64,000 nt of DNA, taken from contig NZ_JAODUA010000019.1 of assembly GCF_025399895.1 (NCBI RefSeq), positions 45,947 to 109,946 of the forward strand, read 5' to 3'. The position numbers and the translations under genes are program-made. The notes below the pieces were generated by a model. The model saw nothing but the letters and a program-made list of their open reading frames with translations. It made no database searches and was not told where the DNA came from. Shown one piece after another: positions 52,718-61,409 of the stretch. This DNA comes from Streptomyces sp. ASQP_92 (GTDB taxonomy: Bacteria > Actinomycetota > Actinomycetes > Streptomycetales > Streptomycetaceae). Position 1 is the stretch's first letter. Every line of letters starts with the position of its first letter.

Positions 52718-53647
52718 TCAGTGCGGCGCGCCGCGCCAACCCTGCACCGGCAGCGCGAACTTGGCGACCAGGCGGTCCGTGAACGAGGCGTGGTGCAGCC
52801 GCGCGAGCCGCACCGGAACGGCCCCGCGCCGCACCTCCACCCGCGCGCCCGAAGGGAGTTCGACGGTGCGCCGCCCGTCGCACCACAGCACGCCGTGCGG
52901 CGTGTGCGGCTGCACCTCGACGGCGAGCACCGAGTCGGGCGAGGTGACCAGGGGCTTGGCGAACAGGGCGTGCGCGCTGATCGGCACCATGAGCAGCGCC
53001 TCCACCTCGGGCCACACCACGGGGCCCCCGGCCGAGAAGGCGTACGCGGTCGAACCGGTCGGCGTGGCGCATACGATGCCGTCGCAGCCGAATCCGGTCA
53101 CCGGGCGGCCGTCGATCTCCAGGACGACCTCCAGCATCCGCTCGGGCGACACCTTCTGGACGGCCGCCTCGTTGAGGGCCCAGTCCTCGTGCACCACATC
53201 GCCGTTGTTGTGCACGACGACGTCGAGGGTCATCCGCTCCTCGACCTCGTAGGCGCGCGTCACGACCCGGTCGACGACCTTGTCGAGGTCGTCGCGCTCG
53301 GCCTCCGCGAGGAAGCCGACGCGCCCCAGGTTGACGCCGAGCATGGGCACCCCGGAGGCGCGGGCGAGTTCGGCGCCGCGCAGCAGGGTGCCGTCACCGC
53401 CGAGGACGATCAGCAGCTCGCAGGCGTCCAGGCACTCGGGGCTGGCGTCCTCGACGATCTCCGCCTCGGCCGGCAGCGGCAGGTCGGCCGCCTCGGCGCT
53501 CAGCACCCGTACGCCGATGCCGCTGCGCAGCAGGCCCCTGACGACCAGTTCCGCGCTGCGGATGGCCGCGGGTCTTCCGGTGTGCGCGAGCAGGAACACG
53601 GTCCGGGTGGCCGTGCCGCTCTGCGGGTTGTTCTCCGACGGGCTCAA
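52718..53647 (-). CDS. nadK: NAD kinase
   Basis: 309 residues. L-G-G-D-G-T-L-L-R is the catalytic GGDG motif; N-E-A-A-V and T-P-T-G-S-T-A-Y are the NAD-binding blocks. It makes NADP from NAD. TTG start at 53647 overlaps the tlyA stop (TTGA), with GGAGG seven bases upstream. Confidence 0.95.
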   Translation of the reverse strand: MSPSENNPQSGTATRTVFLLAHTGRPAAIRSAELVVRGLLRSGIGVRVLSAEAADLPLPAEAEIVEDASPECLDACELLIVLGGDGTLLRGAELARASGVPMLGVNLGRVGFLAEAERDDLDKVVDRVVTRAYEVEERMTLDVVVHNNGDVVHEDWALNEAAVQKVSPERMLEVVLEIDGRPVTGFGCDGIVCATPTGSTAYAFSAGGPVVWPEVEALLMVPISAHALFAKPLVTSPDSVLAVEVQPHTPHGVLWCDGRRTVELPSGARVEVRRGAVPVRLARLHHASFTDRLVAKFALPVQGWRGAPH

Positions 53648-54459
53648 CGGGGTCCCTCCGCCACTGCGCGCTCCACGTCCGCGGGATCGAGCGCGGGCGC
53701 CCCGGCCCGCAGCCACAGAAAGTACTCGACGTTGCCGGACGGGCCGGGCAGCGGGCTGGCGGTCACGCCGACCACGCCGAGGCCGAGCGCCGCCGCCTGC
53801 GCCGCCACCGTCCGCACCGTCTCGGCGCGCAGCTCGGGGCTGCGCACGACGCCGCCGCTGCCGAGCCGGTCCTTGCCGATCTCGAACTGCGGCTTGACCA
53901 TGAGGACCAGGTCCGCGTCGGGCGCCGAGCACCGCACCAGGGCGGGCAGCACCAGGCCGAGCGCGATGAAGGAGAGGTCGCCCACGACAAGGTCCGCCGG
54001 CTGTCCGTCGAGGTCGTCGAGCGTCAACTCGCGTACGTTCGTACGGTCCTTCACGGTGACCCGCTCGTCGCTCTGGAGCGACCAGGCGAGCTGTCCGTAG
54101 CCGACGTCGACGGCGACCACGTGTCCGGCCCCGGCGCGCAGCAGCACATCGGTGAAACCGCCGGTGGAAGCGCCGGCGTCGAGGGCGCGGCGGCCCTCGA
54201 TCTTCAGCCCGAGCGGGACGAAGGCCTCGAACGCCCCGGCCAGCTTGTGGCCGCCGCGCGAGACGTAGTCCGGATCGCTGTCGTCGTCGACCACCACGAT
54301 CGCGGCGGCGGTCTCGACCTGGGTGGCGGACTTGGTGGCGACGGTCCTGCCGACGCTCACCCGCCCCGCGGCGATCAGCTGGGCGGCGTGCTCCCGCGAC
54401 CGCGCGAGTTTCCGGCGCACCAGCTCGGCGTCGAGGCGGCGGCGTGCCACTCCTGCCAC
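53644..54459 (-). CDS. tlyA: TlyA-family rRNA 2'-O-methyltransferase
   Basis: 271 residues. S4 domain at the N-terminus (R-R-L-D-A-E-L-V-R-R-K), then an FtsJ-like methyltransferase with D-A-G-A-S-T-G-G-F-T-D and M-V-K-P-Q-F-E. In mycobacteria it methylates 16S and 23S rRNA and makes ribosomes sensitive to capreomycin. GTG at 54459. Overlaps nadK by 4 bp. Confidence 0.94.
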   Translation of the reverse strand: MAGVARRRLDAELVRRKLARSREHAAQLIAAGRVSVGRTVATKSATQVETAAAIVVVDDDSDPDYVSRGGHKLAGAFEAFVPLGLKIEGRRALDAGASTGGFTDVLLRAGAGHVVAVDVGYGQLAWSLQSDERVTVKDRTNVRELTLDDLDGQPADLVVGDLSFIALGLVLPALVRCSAPDADLVLMVKPQFEIGKDRLGSGGVVRSPELRAETVRTVAAQAAALGLGVVGVTASPLPGPSGNVEYFLWLRAGAPALDPADVERAVAEGPR

Positions 54460-54507
54460 GTTCGGTTCAGCTCCTGTAGTCGTAGTGTCGGGCGGCCCGG
54501 CGGGCCG

Positions 54508-54798
54508 TCAGGGGCGTCGGTCGGCCAACGGCCGGGGCGATCCGGAGGTTCCCGGCGCCGCCCCCGGGGAGGGAGCCGGCCCTGGGCGGGCGTCCAGCGC
54601 GCTCAGCGAGTCGCGCAGCCCCCGGTGTACATCCTCGTACACCTCCAGATGACCGTCCGTACCGAGGTGGTCCACGTCGCCGAGCCGCTCGACGAGGGCG
54701 TCGATGCCGGCTTCGCCGGTGGGGGCACGGGGCACGTCCAGCGGCACGGGGCCGCCCACCTCGGGTTCCGCCGCGTCAGCCGGCGTCGAGTCGCTCAT
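54508..54798 (-). CDS. Small conserved protein upstream of tlyA
   Basis: 96-residue acidic protein: disordered ends and a short central helix-rich block A-L-V-E-R-L-G-D-V-D, then H-L-E-V-Y-E-D-V-H-R-G-L. Position matches the small gene between the HAD phosphatase and tlyA in M. tuberculosis (from memory). ATG at 54798; the ribosome site is weak. Function unknown. Confidence 0.7.
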   Translation of the reverse strand: MSDSTPADAAEPEVGGPVPLDVPRAPTGEAGIDALVERLGDVDHLGTDGHLEVYEDVHRGLRDSLSALDARPGPAPSPGAAPGTSGSPRPLADRRP

Positions 54799-54840
54799 GC
54801 CACGACGCTACCGCGAAGCCCTGAGGTACGGTCGGTCACG

Positions 54841-55188
54841 ATGGCGACGACGGAGGAGTGCCGCGCGGCACTCGACAAACTTTCGGACAATCTGGCCCGC
54901 GCGGAGGGCGACCTGCATGCCGCCGCCGCGCTGGACCGCTCGCTGAGCTGCCACATCACGGACCTGGACGTCACGTTCTTGGGCCGGCTGCGGAACGGCC
55001 GCATCGAGGTCCACGACACGGTGCCGGGGGCGCCCCCGGCTCGGGCGCAGATCCGGCTGGCGATGGCGGGGGACGACCTGGTGGCCCTGGTGGGGGGCGA
55101 GCTCAACTTCGCGAAGGCGTGGGCGTCGGGGAGGGTCCGCCTGGAAGCCGGCTTCCGAGACCTCCTCCGCCTCCGCGCCCTCCTCTGA
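54841..55188 (+). CDS. SCP2-like sterol/lipid-binding protein
   Basis: 115 residues. Single SCP2-type fold: L-S-C-H-I-T-D-L-D-V-T, R-A-Q-I-R-L-A-M-A-G-D-D-L-V and W-A-S-G-R-V-R-L. A small cytosolic hydrophobic-ligand carrier. ATG at 54841, diverging from the small tlyA-linked gene. Confidence 0.8.
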   Translation: MATTEECRAALDKLSDNLARAEGDLHAAAALDRSLSCHITDLDVTFLGRLRNGRIEVHDTVPGAPPARAQIRLAMAGDDLVALVGGELNFAKAWASGRVRLEAGFRDLLRLRALL

Positions 55189-55666
55189 CCAACCCCCTCC
55201 GCGGTGCCCCCGAGCCCCTTGCCCCGCCGCCGGGCGCGGGCATTTCGCGCAGTTCCCCGCGCCCCCAAAACCCGCGGTCGTGTGCGGACCGTGCTCGCTT
55301 CTCGCGCAGTTCCCCGCGCCCCTTAATTACTCGGTGCGGGCCAGCACAGGCCACCTCAGCCCGTCCGGCGTTTGAGGACGAGCGCCCTTCAGGCGCGAAC
55401 GGGGGTGCAGGGGGCGGAGCCCCCGCCCGAGGGTGCTGGGGCACCTTCAGCCCGTCCGGCGATTGAGGACGAGCGCCCTTAAGGCGCGAACGGGGGTGCA
55501 GGGGGCGGAGCCCCCGCCCAGGGGTGCTGGGGCACCTACAGCCCGTCCGGCGTTTGAGGACGAGCGCCCTTAAGGCGCGATACGGGGTCTGGGGCGGAGC
55601 CCCAGGAGAGGCGCCCACCCACTCACACCCCCGGAGGGTCTCGGGAAGGGGCGGGGTGGGGAAGAA
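55189..55666. other. Repeat-filled convergent gap
   Basis: 478 bp between convergent genes. It carries two inverted copies of the GGGGCGCGGGGAACTGCGCGA element (55245-55265 and 55302-55322) and the 91-bp tandem array; no gene supported. Confidence 0.75.
55357..55605. repeat. 91-bp tandem repeat, three copies
   Basis: Units start CAGCCCGTCCGGCG at 55357, 55448 and 55539 (period exactly 91). Each includes GAGGACGAGCGCCCTT, a GCGCCCTTAAGGCGC-like palindrome and a GGGGCGGAGCCCC hairpin. The unit is a common Streptomyces dispersed repeat; here it is in tandem. Confidence 0.93.
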
Positions 55667-56467
55667 TCAGCCCGAAAGAGCCACCCGCCGCCTCCCCACC
55701 GGCACAACCAACGGCGTCCCCGTCTCAGGATCAGCAATCACCTGACACCGCACACCAAACACCCGCTCGACCAGCTCCGCCGTGACCACGGACGACGGCT
55801 CCCCCTCCGCCACCACCTCCCCCTCCCTCATGGCAATGAGATGCGAGGCGTACCGCGCCGCCTGGTTGAGGTCGTGCAGCACCGCGACCAGCGTCCGCCC
55901 CTGCTCCTCATGGAGCTGCGCACAGAGATCCAGCACCTCGATCTGGTGCTGGATGTCGAGGAACGTCGTCGGCTCGTCGAGCAGCAGCAGCGGCGTCTGC
56001 TGGGCCAGCGCCATGGCGATCCAGACGCGCTGGCGCTGCCCGCCGGACAGCTCGTCGACGTACCGCTCCCCGAGCCCGGCGACCCCCGTCGCCTCCATGG
56101 ACTCCTGGACGATCCGCTCGTCCTCGGGCGACCACTGCCGCAGCAGCCCCTGATGCGGGTAGCGCCCGCGCGCGACGAGGTCCCCCACCGTGATCCCGTC
56201 CGGCGCGACAGAGGACTGCGGCAGCAGTCCCAGCGTCCTGGCGACCTTCTTCGCGGGCAGCGCATGGATGCTCTGCCCGTCGAGCAGCACCCGGCCCAGG
56301 CTCGGCTTGAGCATCCGGGACAGGGCCCGCAGCAGGGTGGACTTGCCGCACGCGTTGGGGCCGACGATCACCGTGAAGGAGTGGTCGGGGATCTCGACCG
56401 ACAGATCCTTGGCGATCACCCGCTGGTCGTAGCCGAGGGTGACCGATTCGGCGCTGAGGCGCTGCAT
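55667..56467 (-). CDS. Iron-siderophore ABC importer, ATPase subunit
   Basis: 266-residue FecE/FhuC-type ATPase. Walker A G-P-N-A-C-G-K-S-T, signature L-S-G-G-Q-R-Q-R, Walker B L-L-L-L-D-E-P, H-loop V-L-H-D-L-N. ATG at 56467 with AGGAG seven bases upstream. Third gene of the importer. Confidence 0.95.
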   Translation of the reverse strand: MQRLSAESVTLGYDQRVIAKDLSVEIPDHSFTVIVGPNACGKSTLLRALSRMLKPSLGRVLLDGQSIHALPAKKVARTLGLLPQSSVAPDGITVGDLVARGRYPHQGLLRQWSPEDERIVQESMEATGVAGLGERYVDELSGGQRQRVWIAMALAQQTPLLLLDEPTTFLDIQHQIEVLDLCAQLHEEQGRTLVAVLHDLNQAARYASHLIAMREGEVVAEGEPSSVVTAELVERVFGVRCQVIADPETGTPLVVPVGRRRVALSG

Positions 56468-56603
56468 GCTCGTACTCCTGCCAGAAGAACCGTAAGCCGT
56501 AAGGGAGTTGGGGCCGGGCCGGGGAGAGCGACTCATACCCGCCCCGCCCGGCACTCGGTGACGGACAGCCGGGCCGCGGCCGAACGCCCAGGACACCACC
56601 CGC

Positions 56604-57632
56604 TCATATCCGCCCCGCCCGCCGCTCCGTCACGAGCAGCCACAGCAGATAGACGCCGCCCACCATCCCGGTCAGCACCCCCACCGGCAGCGTGCTCTCG
56701 CCGAACAGCCTTTGGGCGCCCCAGTCGGCGACGACCAGCAGGGTCGCGCCCATGCAGGCGGAGGCGAGGATGTTGGGGCCGGTGGCGCGGGTGAGCCGGC
56801 GGGCCAGTTGGGGCGCGGTCAGGGCAACGAAGGAGATGGGCCCGGCGGCCGCGGTCGCCGAGGCGTTGAGCAGCACGGCCGCGAGCATCAGGACGGTACG
56901 GGTGCGCTGCACCGGCACGCCGAGCGCGTACGCCGCGTCGTCGCCCATCTCCAGCATCCGCAGGGGACGGCCGTAGGCGAGGACCACCGGAAGCAGCACC
57001 GCGAACAGCGCGAGCAGCGGCCAGACCTGGGCCCAGTCGCGCCCGTCGAGGGAGCCGGTGAGCCAGACCATCGCGCGGGTGGCGTCGACCAGGGTGGACT
57101 TGGTGAGCAGATAGTGGATGCCCGCGGTGAGCATGGCGGCCGCGCCGATGCCGACGAGCACGAGCCGGTAGCCGTGCACGCCCTTCTTCCAGGCGAGGAG
57201 GTACACGGCGAGACCGGTGGCGAGGCCGCCGAGGAGCGCCCCGAGGGAGACGGCGACCGCGCCGCCGTGGAAGAACACGATGACGGTGAGCGCGCCCACC
57301 GAGGAGCCCTGGCCGAAGCCGATGACGTCCGGACTGCCCAGCGGATTGCGGGAGATGGACTGGAACAGGGCTCCGGAGATGCCGAGCGAGGCGCCCACCA
57401 GGAGCGCCACGAGCACACGCGGCAACCGCAGTTCGTTGATGATGAAGTCCTGCGCGGGAGTGCCCGATCCCAGCAGGCTGCTTACGACGTCGCCGGGCGC
57501 GATGGTGAAGTCGCCGGTGCCGATCAGGACGACGCCGGCCGCGAGTGCCACCGCGGCGAGCCCGCCGATCACGGCCATCGCGCGCGGCTCGGCCCGGAAG
57601 GAGAGGCCGCCGGGGGTACGTATCGCCTTCAC
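56604..57632 (-). CDS. Iron-siderophore ABC importer, permease (FepG-like)
   Basis: 342-residue FecCD-family permease with ~9-10 helices: R-L-P-R-V-L-V-A-L-L-V-G-A, N-P-L-G-S-P-D-V-I-G and G-P-I-S-F-V-A-L-T-A-P. GTG start overlaps the upstream permease stop by 4 bp. Confidence 0.94.
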   Translation of the reverse strand: MKAIRTPGGLSFRAEPRAMAVIGGLAAVALAAGVVLIGTGDFTIAPGDVVSSLLGSGTPAQDFIINELRLPRVLVALLVGASLGISGALFQSISRNPLGSPDVIGFGQGSSVGALTVIVFFHGGAVAVSLGALLGGLATGLAVYLLAWKKGVHGYRLVLVGIGAAAMLTAGIHYLLTKSTLVDATRAMVWLTGSLDGRDWAQVWPLLALFAVLLPVVLAYGRPLRMLEMGDDAAYALGVPVQRTRTVLMLAAVLLNASATAAAGPISFVALTAPQLARRLTRATGPNILASACMGATLLVVADWGAQRLFGESTLPVGVLTGMVGGVYLLWLLVTERRAGRI

Positions 57633-58687
57633 AGCTGGGCCATCCTCTTGCGCCGTACGAGATGGATGAAGACGGGTCCGCCGATGAGCGCGGTCACGAT
57701 GCCGACCTGGAGTTCGGCGGGCCGGGTGACGACCCGTCCGACCACGTCCGAGCCAAGCAGCAGCACGGGCGAGAGCACCGCCGCGTACGGCAGGATCCAC
57801 CGCAGGTCGGGCCCGGTGATGGCCCGCACGATGTGCGGCACCATCAGGCCGATGAACACGATGGGCCCGCAGGCGGCGGTCGCCGCCCCGCACAGCAGGG
57901 TGACCACGGCCATCGACGCGACCCGGGTGCGGGTCAGCCGGGTGCCGAGCGCGCGGGCGGTGTCGTCGCCCAGCGCCATCGCGTTCAGCGGCCGGGCGAG
58001 CAGCAGGGCCACGACGAGCCCGACGAGGATGAACGGCGCGACCTTGCGGACGGTCGCCATGTCGGCCGCGGCCAGCGAGCCGACCTGCCAGAACCGCAGT
58101 TGGTTGAGGGCCGCGGAGTCGGTGAGCTGGACGGCGTTGATGTAGCCGTAGAGCGCGGCGCTGGTCGCGGTCCCCGCGAGCGCGAGCCGCACGGGTGTCG
58201 CGGCGCGGCTGCCACCGAGGAGGTACACCGCCGCCGACACCACACCCGCCCCGAGGAACGCGAACCACACATATCCCGTAAGGGAGTTGACGCCGAGAAA
58301 GCTGATGGCGGAGACCACCGCGGCGGCCGCTCCCGCGTTGACCCCGAGGATGCCGGGTTCGGCGAGCGGGTTGCGGGTGAGGGCCTGCATGACCGCCCCG
58401 GCAAGCCCGAGCGCGGCCCCGACCAGCAGCCCGAGCAGCGTCCGCGGCACCCGTACGTCATGGATGAGGACGTCGTCGGCGGTGCCGGAGGCATGGAACA
58501 GGCCGTGCCAGACATCGCCCGGCGACATCGGTTTCGCGCCGATCGCGATGCTGGCGACGGCGACGACCGCCAGCGCGCCCACGGACACGAACAGACCCGC
58601 GGTGCGCACCGTACGGCGCTTGGCGGTCGGGGCCGGGGGCGCGGACGTGGTCCCGTCGCGCGGCTGAGGAGGACTGTCTACCAACAC
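57629..58687 (-). CDS. Iron-siderophore ABC importer, permease (FepD-like)
   Basis: 352-residue FecCD-family permease: R-V-P-R-T-L-L-G-L-L-V-G-A, N-P-L-A-E-P-G-I-L-G and G-P-I-V-F-I-G-L-M-V-P-H. The GTG at 58687 has no Shine-Dalgarno and lies five bases from an iron box, suggesting a leaderless transcript. No binding-protein gene is in the cluster. Confidence 0.93.
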   Translation of the reverse strand: MLVDSPPQPRDGTTSAPPAPTAKRRTVRTAGLFVSVGALAVVAVASIAIGAKPMSPGDVWHGLFHASGTADDVLIHDVRVPRTLLGLLVGAALGLAGAVMQALTRNPLAEPGILGVNAGAAAAVVSAISFLGVNSLTGYVWFAFLGAGVVSAAVYLLGGSRAATPVRLALAGTATSAALYGYINAVQLTDSAALNQLRFWQVGSLAAADMATVRKVAPFILVGLVVALLLARPLNAMALGDDTARALGTRLTRTRVASMAVVTLLCGAATAACGPIVFIGLMVPHIVRAITGPDLRWILPYAAVLSPVLLLGSDVVGRVVTRPAELQVGIVTALIGGPVFIHLVRRKRMAQL

Positions 58688-58692
58688 GGAAG

Positions 58693-58711
58693 TTAGGTTA
58701 GCCTACCCTCC
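58693..58711. promoter_or_regulatory. Iron box (DmdR1/IdeR-type) upstream of the siderophore importer
   Basis: TTAGGTTAGCCTACCCTCC matches the 19-bp consensus TTAGGTTAGGCTAACCTAA at about 14-15 positions. It starts six bases upstream of the permease GTG and contains a likely -10 (TAACCT on the minus strand). Confidence 0.8.
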
Positions 58712-58789
58712 GCCGCATAGGACCCCCGGCCGCAGAGGACCCCCGGCCGCCGGGGCCCGCCCGCGGTCACGAGTCCCCCGGTGCGGGCC

Positions 58790-59818
58790 TCACAGCCCCA
58801 GGCGTGCCAGCACCTTCGCCGCGTCCAGCTCGCACACGCCGTCCCCGGCCCGGCTCCAGGCCGCCGCGCACAGCGCCCGCAGCCCGTCCATCGCCTCGCC
58901 GTCCCCGTCGAGCGCGAACTCCCCGTCGGCGACGGACGCGGTCCAGCCGCCACAGGTGAACCGGCCGTCCTCCCCGCTCACTTCGGGCTGCCTGGTCAGC
59001 AGACCCCGCAGATCCGCGTCCACGAAGGTGGGCCGGTGCTCGGGCCGGGCGGCCAGCAGCTGAGCGCCGTCCGTCACCCCGGTCAGGACGAGCAGCGAGT
59101 CGACCCCGCCGTTGTGCGCGCCCTCGATATCCGTGTCGAGCCGGTCGCCGACCACCAGCGGCTTCTTCGCGCCGGTCCGCAGCACCGTCTCCCGGTGCAT
59201 CGGGGGCAGCGGCTTGCCCGCCACCTGCGGCTCGGCCCCGGTCGCGATGCGCACGACCTCGACCGCCGCGCCGTTGCCGGGCGCGATGCCCCGCCCGCTC
59301 GGAATCGTCAGATCCGTGTTGGACGCGAACCACGGCACCCCGCGCGCCACCGCGTAGGAGGCCTCCGCGAACCGCGACCACGTGATGTCCGGGCCACCGT
59401 ACCCCTGCACCACGGCGGCCGGATCGTCGTCGGCCGACTCCACCGGTACGAGTCCGCGCTCCTCGAGGGCGACCCGCAGCCCCTCGCCGCCGATGAGCAA
59501 CACCCTTGATCCTTCAGGGAGTTGATCGGAGACGAGCCGAGCCACCGCCTGCGCCGAGGTGATCACGTCGGACGCCTCGGCCGGCACCCCGAGCTCGGTC
59601 AGATGCGCGGCCACCGCGTCCGGCGTCCGCAGCGCGTTGTTGGTCACATACGCGAGGTGCATTCCGCCGTCCCGCGCCGCGGCGAGCGCGTCCACGGCGT
59701 GTGCGATCGCGGCGCCGCCCGCGTAGACCACCCCGTCCAGATCCAGCAGGGCGGTGTCGTACGCCTCGTTCAGCGTCCGCTCGCTGCCGCTCGGCGTGAT
59801 CCGGCCGGTCTGGCTCAT
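58790..59818 (-). CDS. HAD-IIA family phosphatase (NagD/PLP phosphatase-like)
   Basis: 342 residues. Motif I D-L-D-G-V-V-Y, A-Y-V-T-N-N for motif II, K-P for motif III and V-V-G-D-R-L-D-T-D-I for motif IV. A ~75-residue C-terminal extension is present. ATG at 59818 with GAGGAG nine bases upstream; ATG at 59824 is too close to the ribosome site. Confidence 0.9.
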   Translation of the reverse strand: MSQTGRITPSGSERTLNEAYDTALLDLDGVVYAGGAAIAHAVDALAAARDGGMHLAYVTNNALRTPDAVAAHLTELGVPAEASDVITSAQAVARLVSDQLPEGSRVLLIGGEGLRVALEERGLVPVESADDDPAAVVQGYGGPDITWSRFAEASYAVARGVPWFASNTDLTIPSGRGIAPGNGAAVEVVRIATGAEPQVAGKPLPPMHRETVLRTGAKKPLVVGDRLDTDIEGAHNGGVDSLLVLTGVTDGAQLLAARPEHRPTFVDADLRGLLTRQPEVSGEDGRFTCGGWTASVADGEFALDGDGEAMDGLRALCAAAWSRAGDGVCELDAAKVLARLGL

Positions 59819-59890
59819 CTTCATCCACTCCTCGATCGATGCTCTCCCCCCGATCATCGCGTATGCCCGAACCCCACATACCATGCACGG

Positions 59891-61174
59891 ATGAGCACAA
59901 CTGGGCGTGCGGACCTCGGGCTGCGCCTGATCCCGTTCCGCGGACTGCGCTATGTTCCCGAGCGGGTGGGCAGCCTCGCCGCCGTGACCTCGCCGCCGTA
60001 CGACGTGGTCGTACGCCCCGACGGTCTGCTGCACCTGGAATCCGCCGACCCGTACAACATCGTCCGGCTGATCCTGCCGCAGGCCTCCTCACCGGCGGCC
60101 CGCAACCAGCAGGCCGCCCTGACCCTGGACGACTGGCTCGACGAGGGCGTTCTCGCCCCCGACCCCGAGCCCGCCCTGTACGTCTACGAGCAAGAGGGCG
60201 ACGGCATCCTCCAGCGCGGTCTGATCGGCGCCCTCGCGCTGTCCGAACCGGCCGCGGGCATCGTCCTGCCGCACGAGGACGTGATGCCGCACGTCGTCGA
60301 GGACCGCGCGGCCCTCATGCGGACCACCGCCGCCCATTTCGAACCGCTGCTCCTGACCTACCGCGGCACCAGCACCCCGACCGGCGCGACCGCCGTCATC
60401 GACCGCGCCATCGAGCGCGAACCGCTCCTGCGCACCACCACGGAGGACGGCTTCCGCCACCGCCTGTGGGCGCTCACCGATCCGGCCGACCTCGCCGAGG
60501 TCCAGGCCGACCTCGCCGCCCACCAGGCGGTGATCGCCGACGGCCACCACCGCTGGGCCACCTACCTTCGGCTGCGCGACGAGCAGGCCTCGCCGGGCCC
60601 CTGGGACTTCGGCCTGGTCCTCCTCGTGGACACGGCCCGCTATCCACTGCGGGTCCGCGCCATCCACCGCCTCCTGCACCGCGTTCCGGTGGCCAAGGCC
60701 CTCGCAGCGGTCACCGGGTCCGGCGCCTTCCGCGTCCGCACCCTCGACGTCCCGCTCCCCCGCGCCCTGGAGGCCCTCGGCGAGGCGGCTCGCGACGGCA
60801 ACGCCTTCCTCCTCGCGGGCGACGGCCCCTTCCACCTCCTGGACCGCCCGGACGAGGCACTCCTCGCGCGTACGATCCGCGCCGACCGGCCCCCGGCCTG
60901 GCGCTCGCTCGACGCGACGGTGCTGCACTCGACCCTGCTCGACGACATCTGGCGGATTCCGGACACGCCCGAGGAGATCGCGTACATCCACGACACGGCG
61001 GCCGCCGTCGAACAGGCGGAACGCCACGGCAAGACGGCCGTCCTGATGCATCCGGTCCGCGAGGAGGTCGTACGGGACCTGGCCCGCCAGGGCGTCACCA
61101 TGCCCCGCAAGTCGACCTCCTTCGGCCCGAAGCCGGCCTCGGGCCTGGTCCTGCGCAGCCTGACGGTGAACTGA
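59891..61174 (+). CDS. DUF1015 family protein
   Basis: 427 residues. Typical blocks: L-I-P-F-R-G-L-R-Y, A-A-V-T-S-P-P-Y-D-V, H-P-H-E-D-type P-H-E-D-V-M and A-D-G-H-H-R-W-A-T-Y. Cytosolic; function unknown, though SerC-linked kinase-type roles are known for some relatives. ATG at 59891. Divergent from the HAD gene. Confidence 0.9.
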   Translation: MSTTGRADLGLRLIPFRGLRYVPERVGSLAAVTSPPYDVVVRPDGLLHLESADPYNIVRLILPQASSPAARNQQAALTLDDWLDEGVLAPDPEPALYVYEQEGDGILQRGLIGALALSEPAAGIVLPHEDVMPHVVEDRAALMRTTAAHFEPLLLTYRGTSTPTGATAVIDRAIEREPLLRTTTEDGFRHRLWALTDPADLAEVQADLAAHQAVIADGHHRWATYLRLRDEQASPGPWDFGLVLLVDTARYPLRVRAIHRLLHRVPVAKALAAVTGSGAFRVRTLDVPLPRALEALGEAARDGNAFLLAGDGPFHLLDRPDEALLARTIRADRPPAWRSLDATVLHSTLLDDIWRIPDTPEEIAYIHDTAAAVEQAERHGKTAVLMHPVREEVVRDLARQGVTMPRKSTSFGPKPASGLVLRSLTVN

Positions 61175-61262
61175 CCCGAAGCGGCCCCACCCACCGGGCC
61201 CGGTGACCGCAGCCACGGCCGCCATACACGGGGGCGGGGCCGGGCTTACTGCAACCCCCTTA

Positions 61263-61283
61263 GGGGCGCGGGGAACTGCGCGA
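61263..61283 (+). repeat. Dispersed GGGGCGCGGGGAACTGCGCGA element
   Basis: Exact copy of the core repeat found at 49.5 and 55.3 kb, between the DUF1015 gene and the TPR gene terminator. Confidence 0.9.
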
Positions 61284-61340
61284 CCAGCCACGCACGGTCG
61301 GCAGACGAAAAAATCGCCCCCTCCTCGGGCACCGGAACGA

Positions 61341-61376
61341 AAAGAGGCGGCGCCCCACCGGGGGCACCGCCTCTTT
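61341..61376. terminator. Terminator between convergent DUF1015 and TPR genes
   Basis: AAAGAGGCGGCGCCCC-accg-GGGGCACCGCCTCTTT, 16-bp stem with one mismatch. Confidence 0.85.
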
Positions 61377-61409
61377 CCTCTTCCTCAACGCTCAGACATC
61401 ACCCCGACG

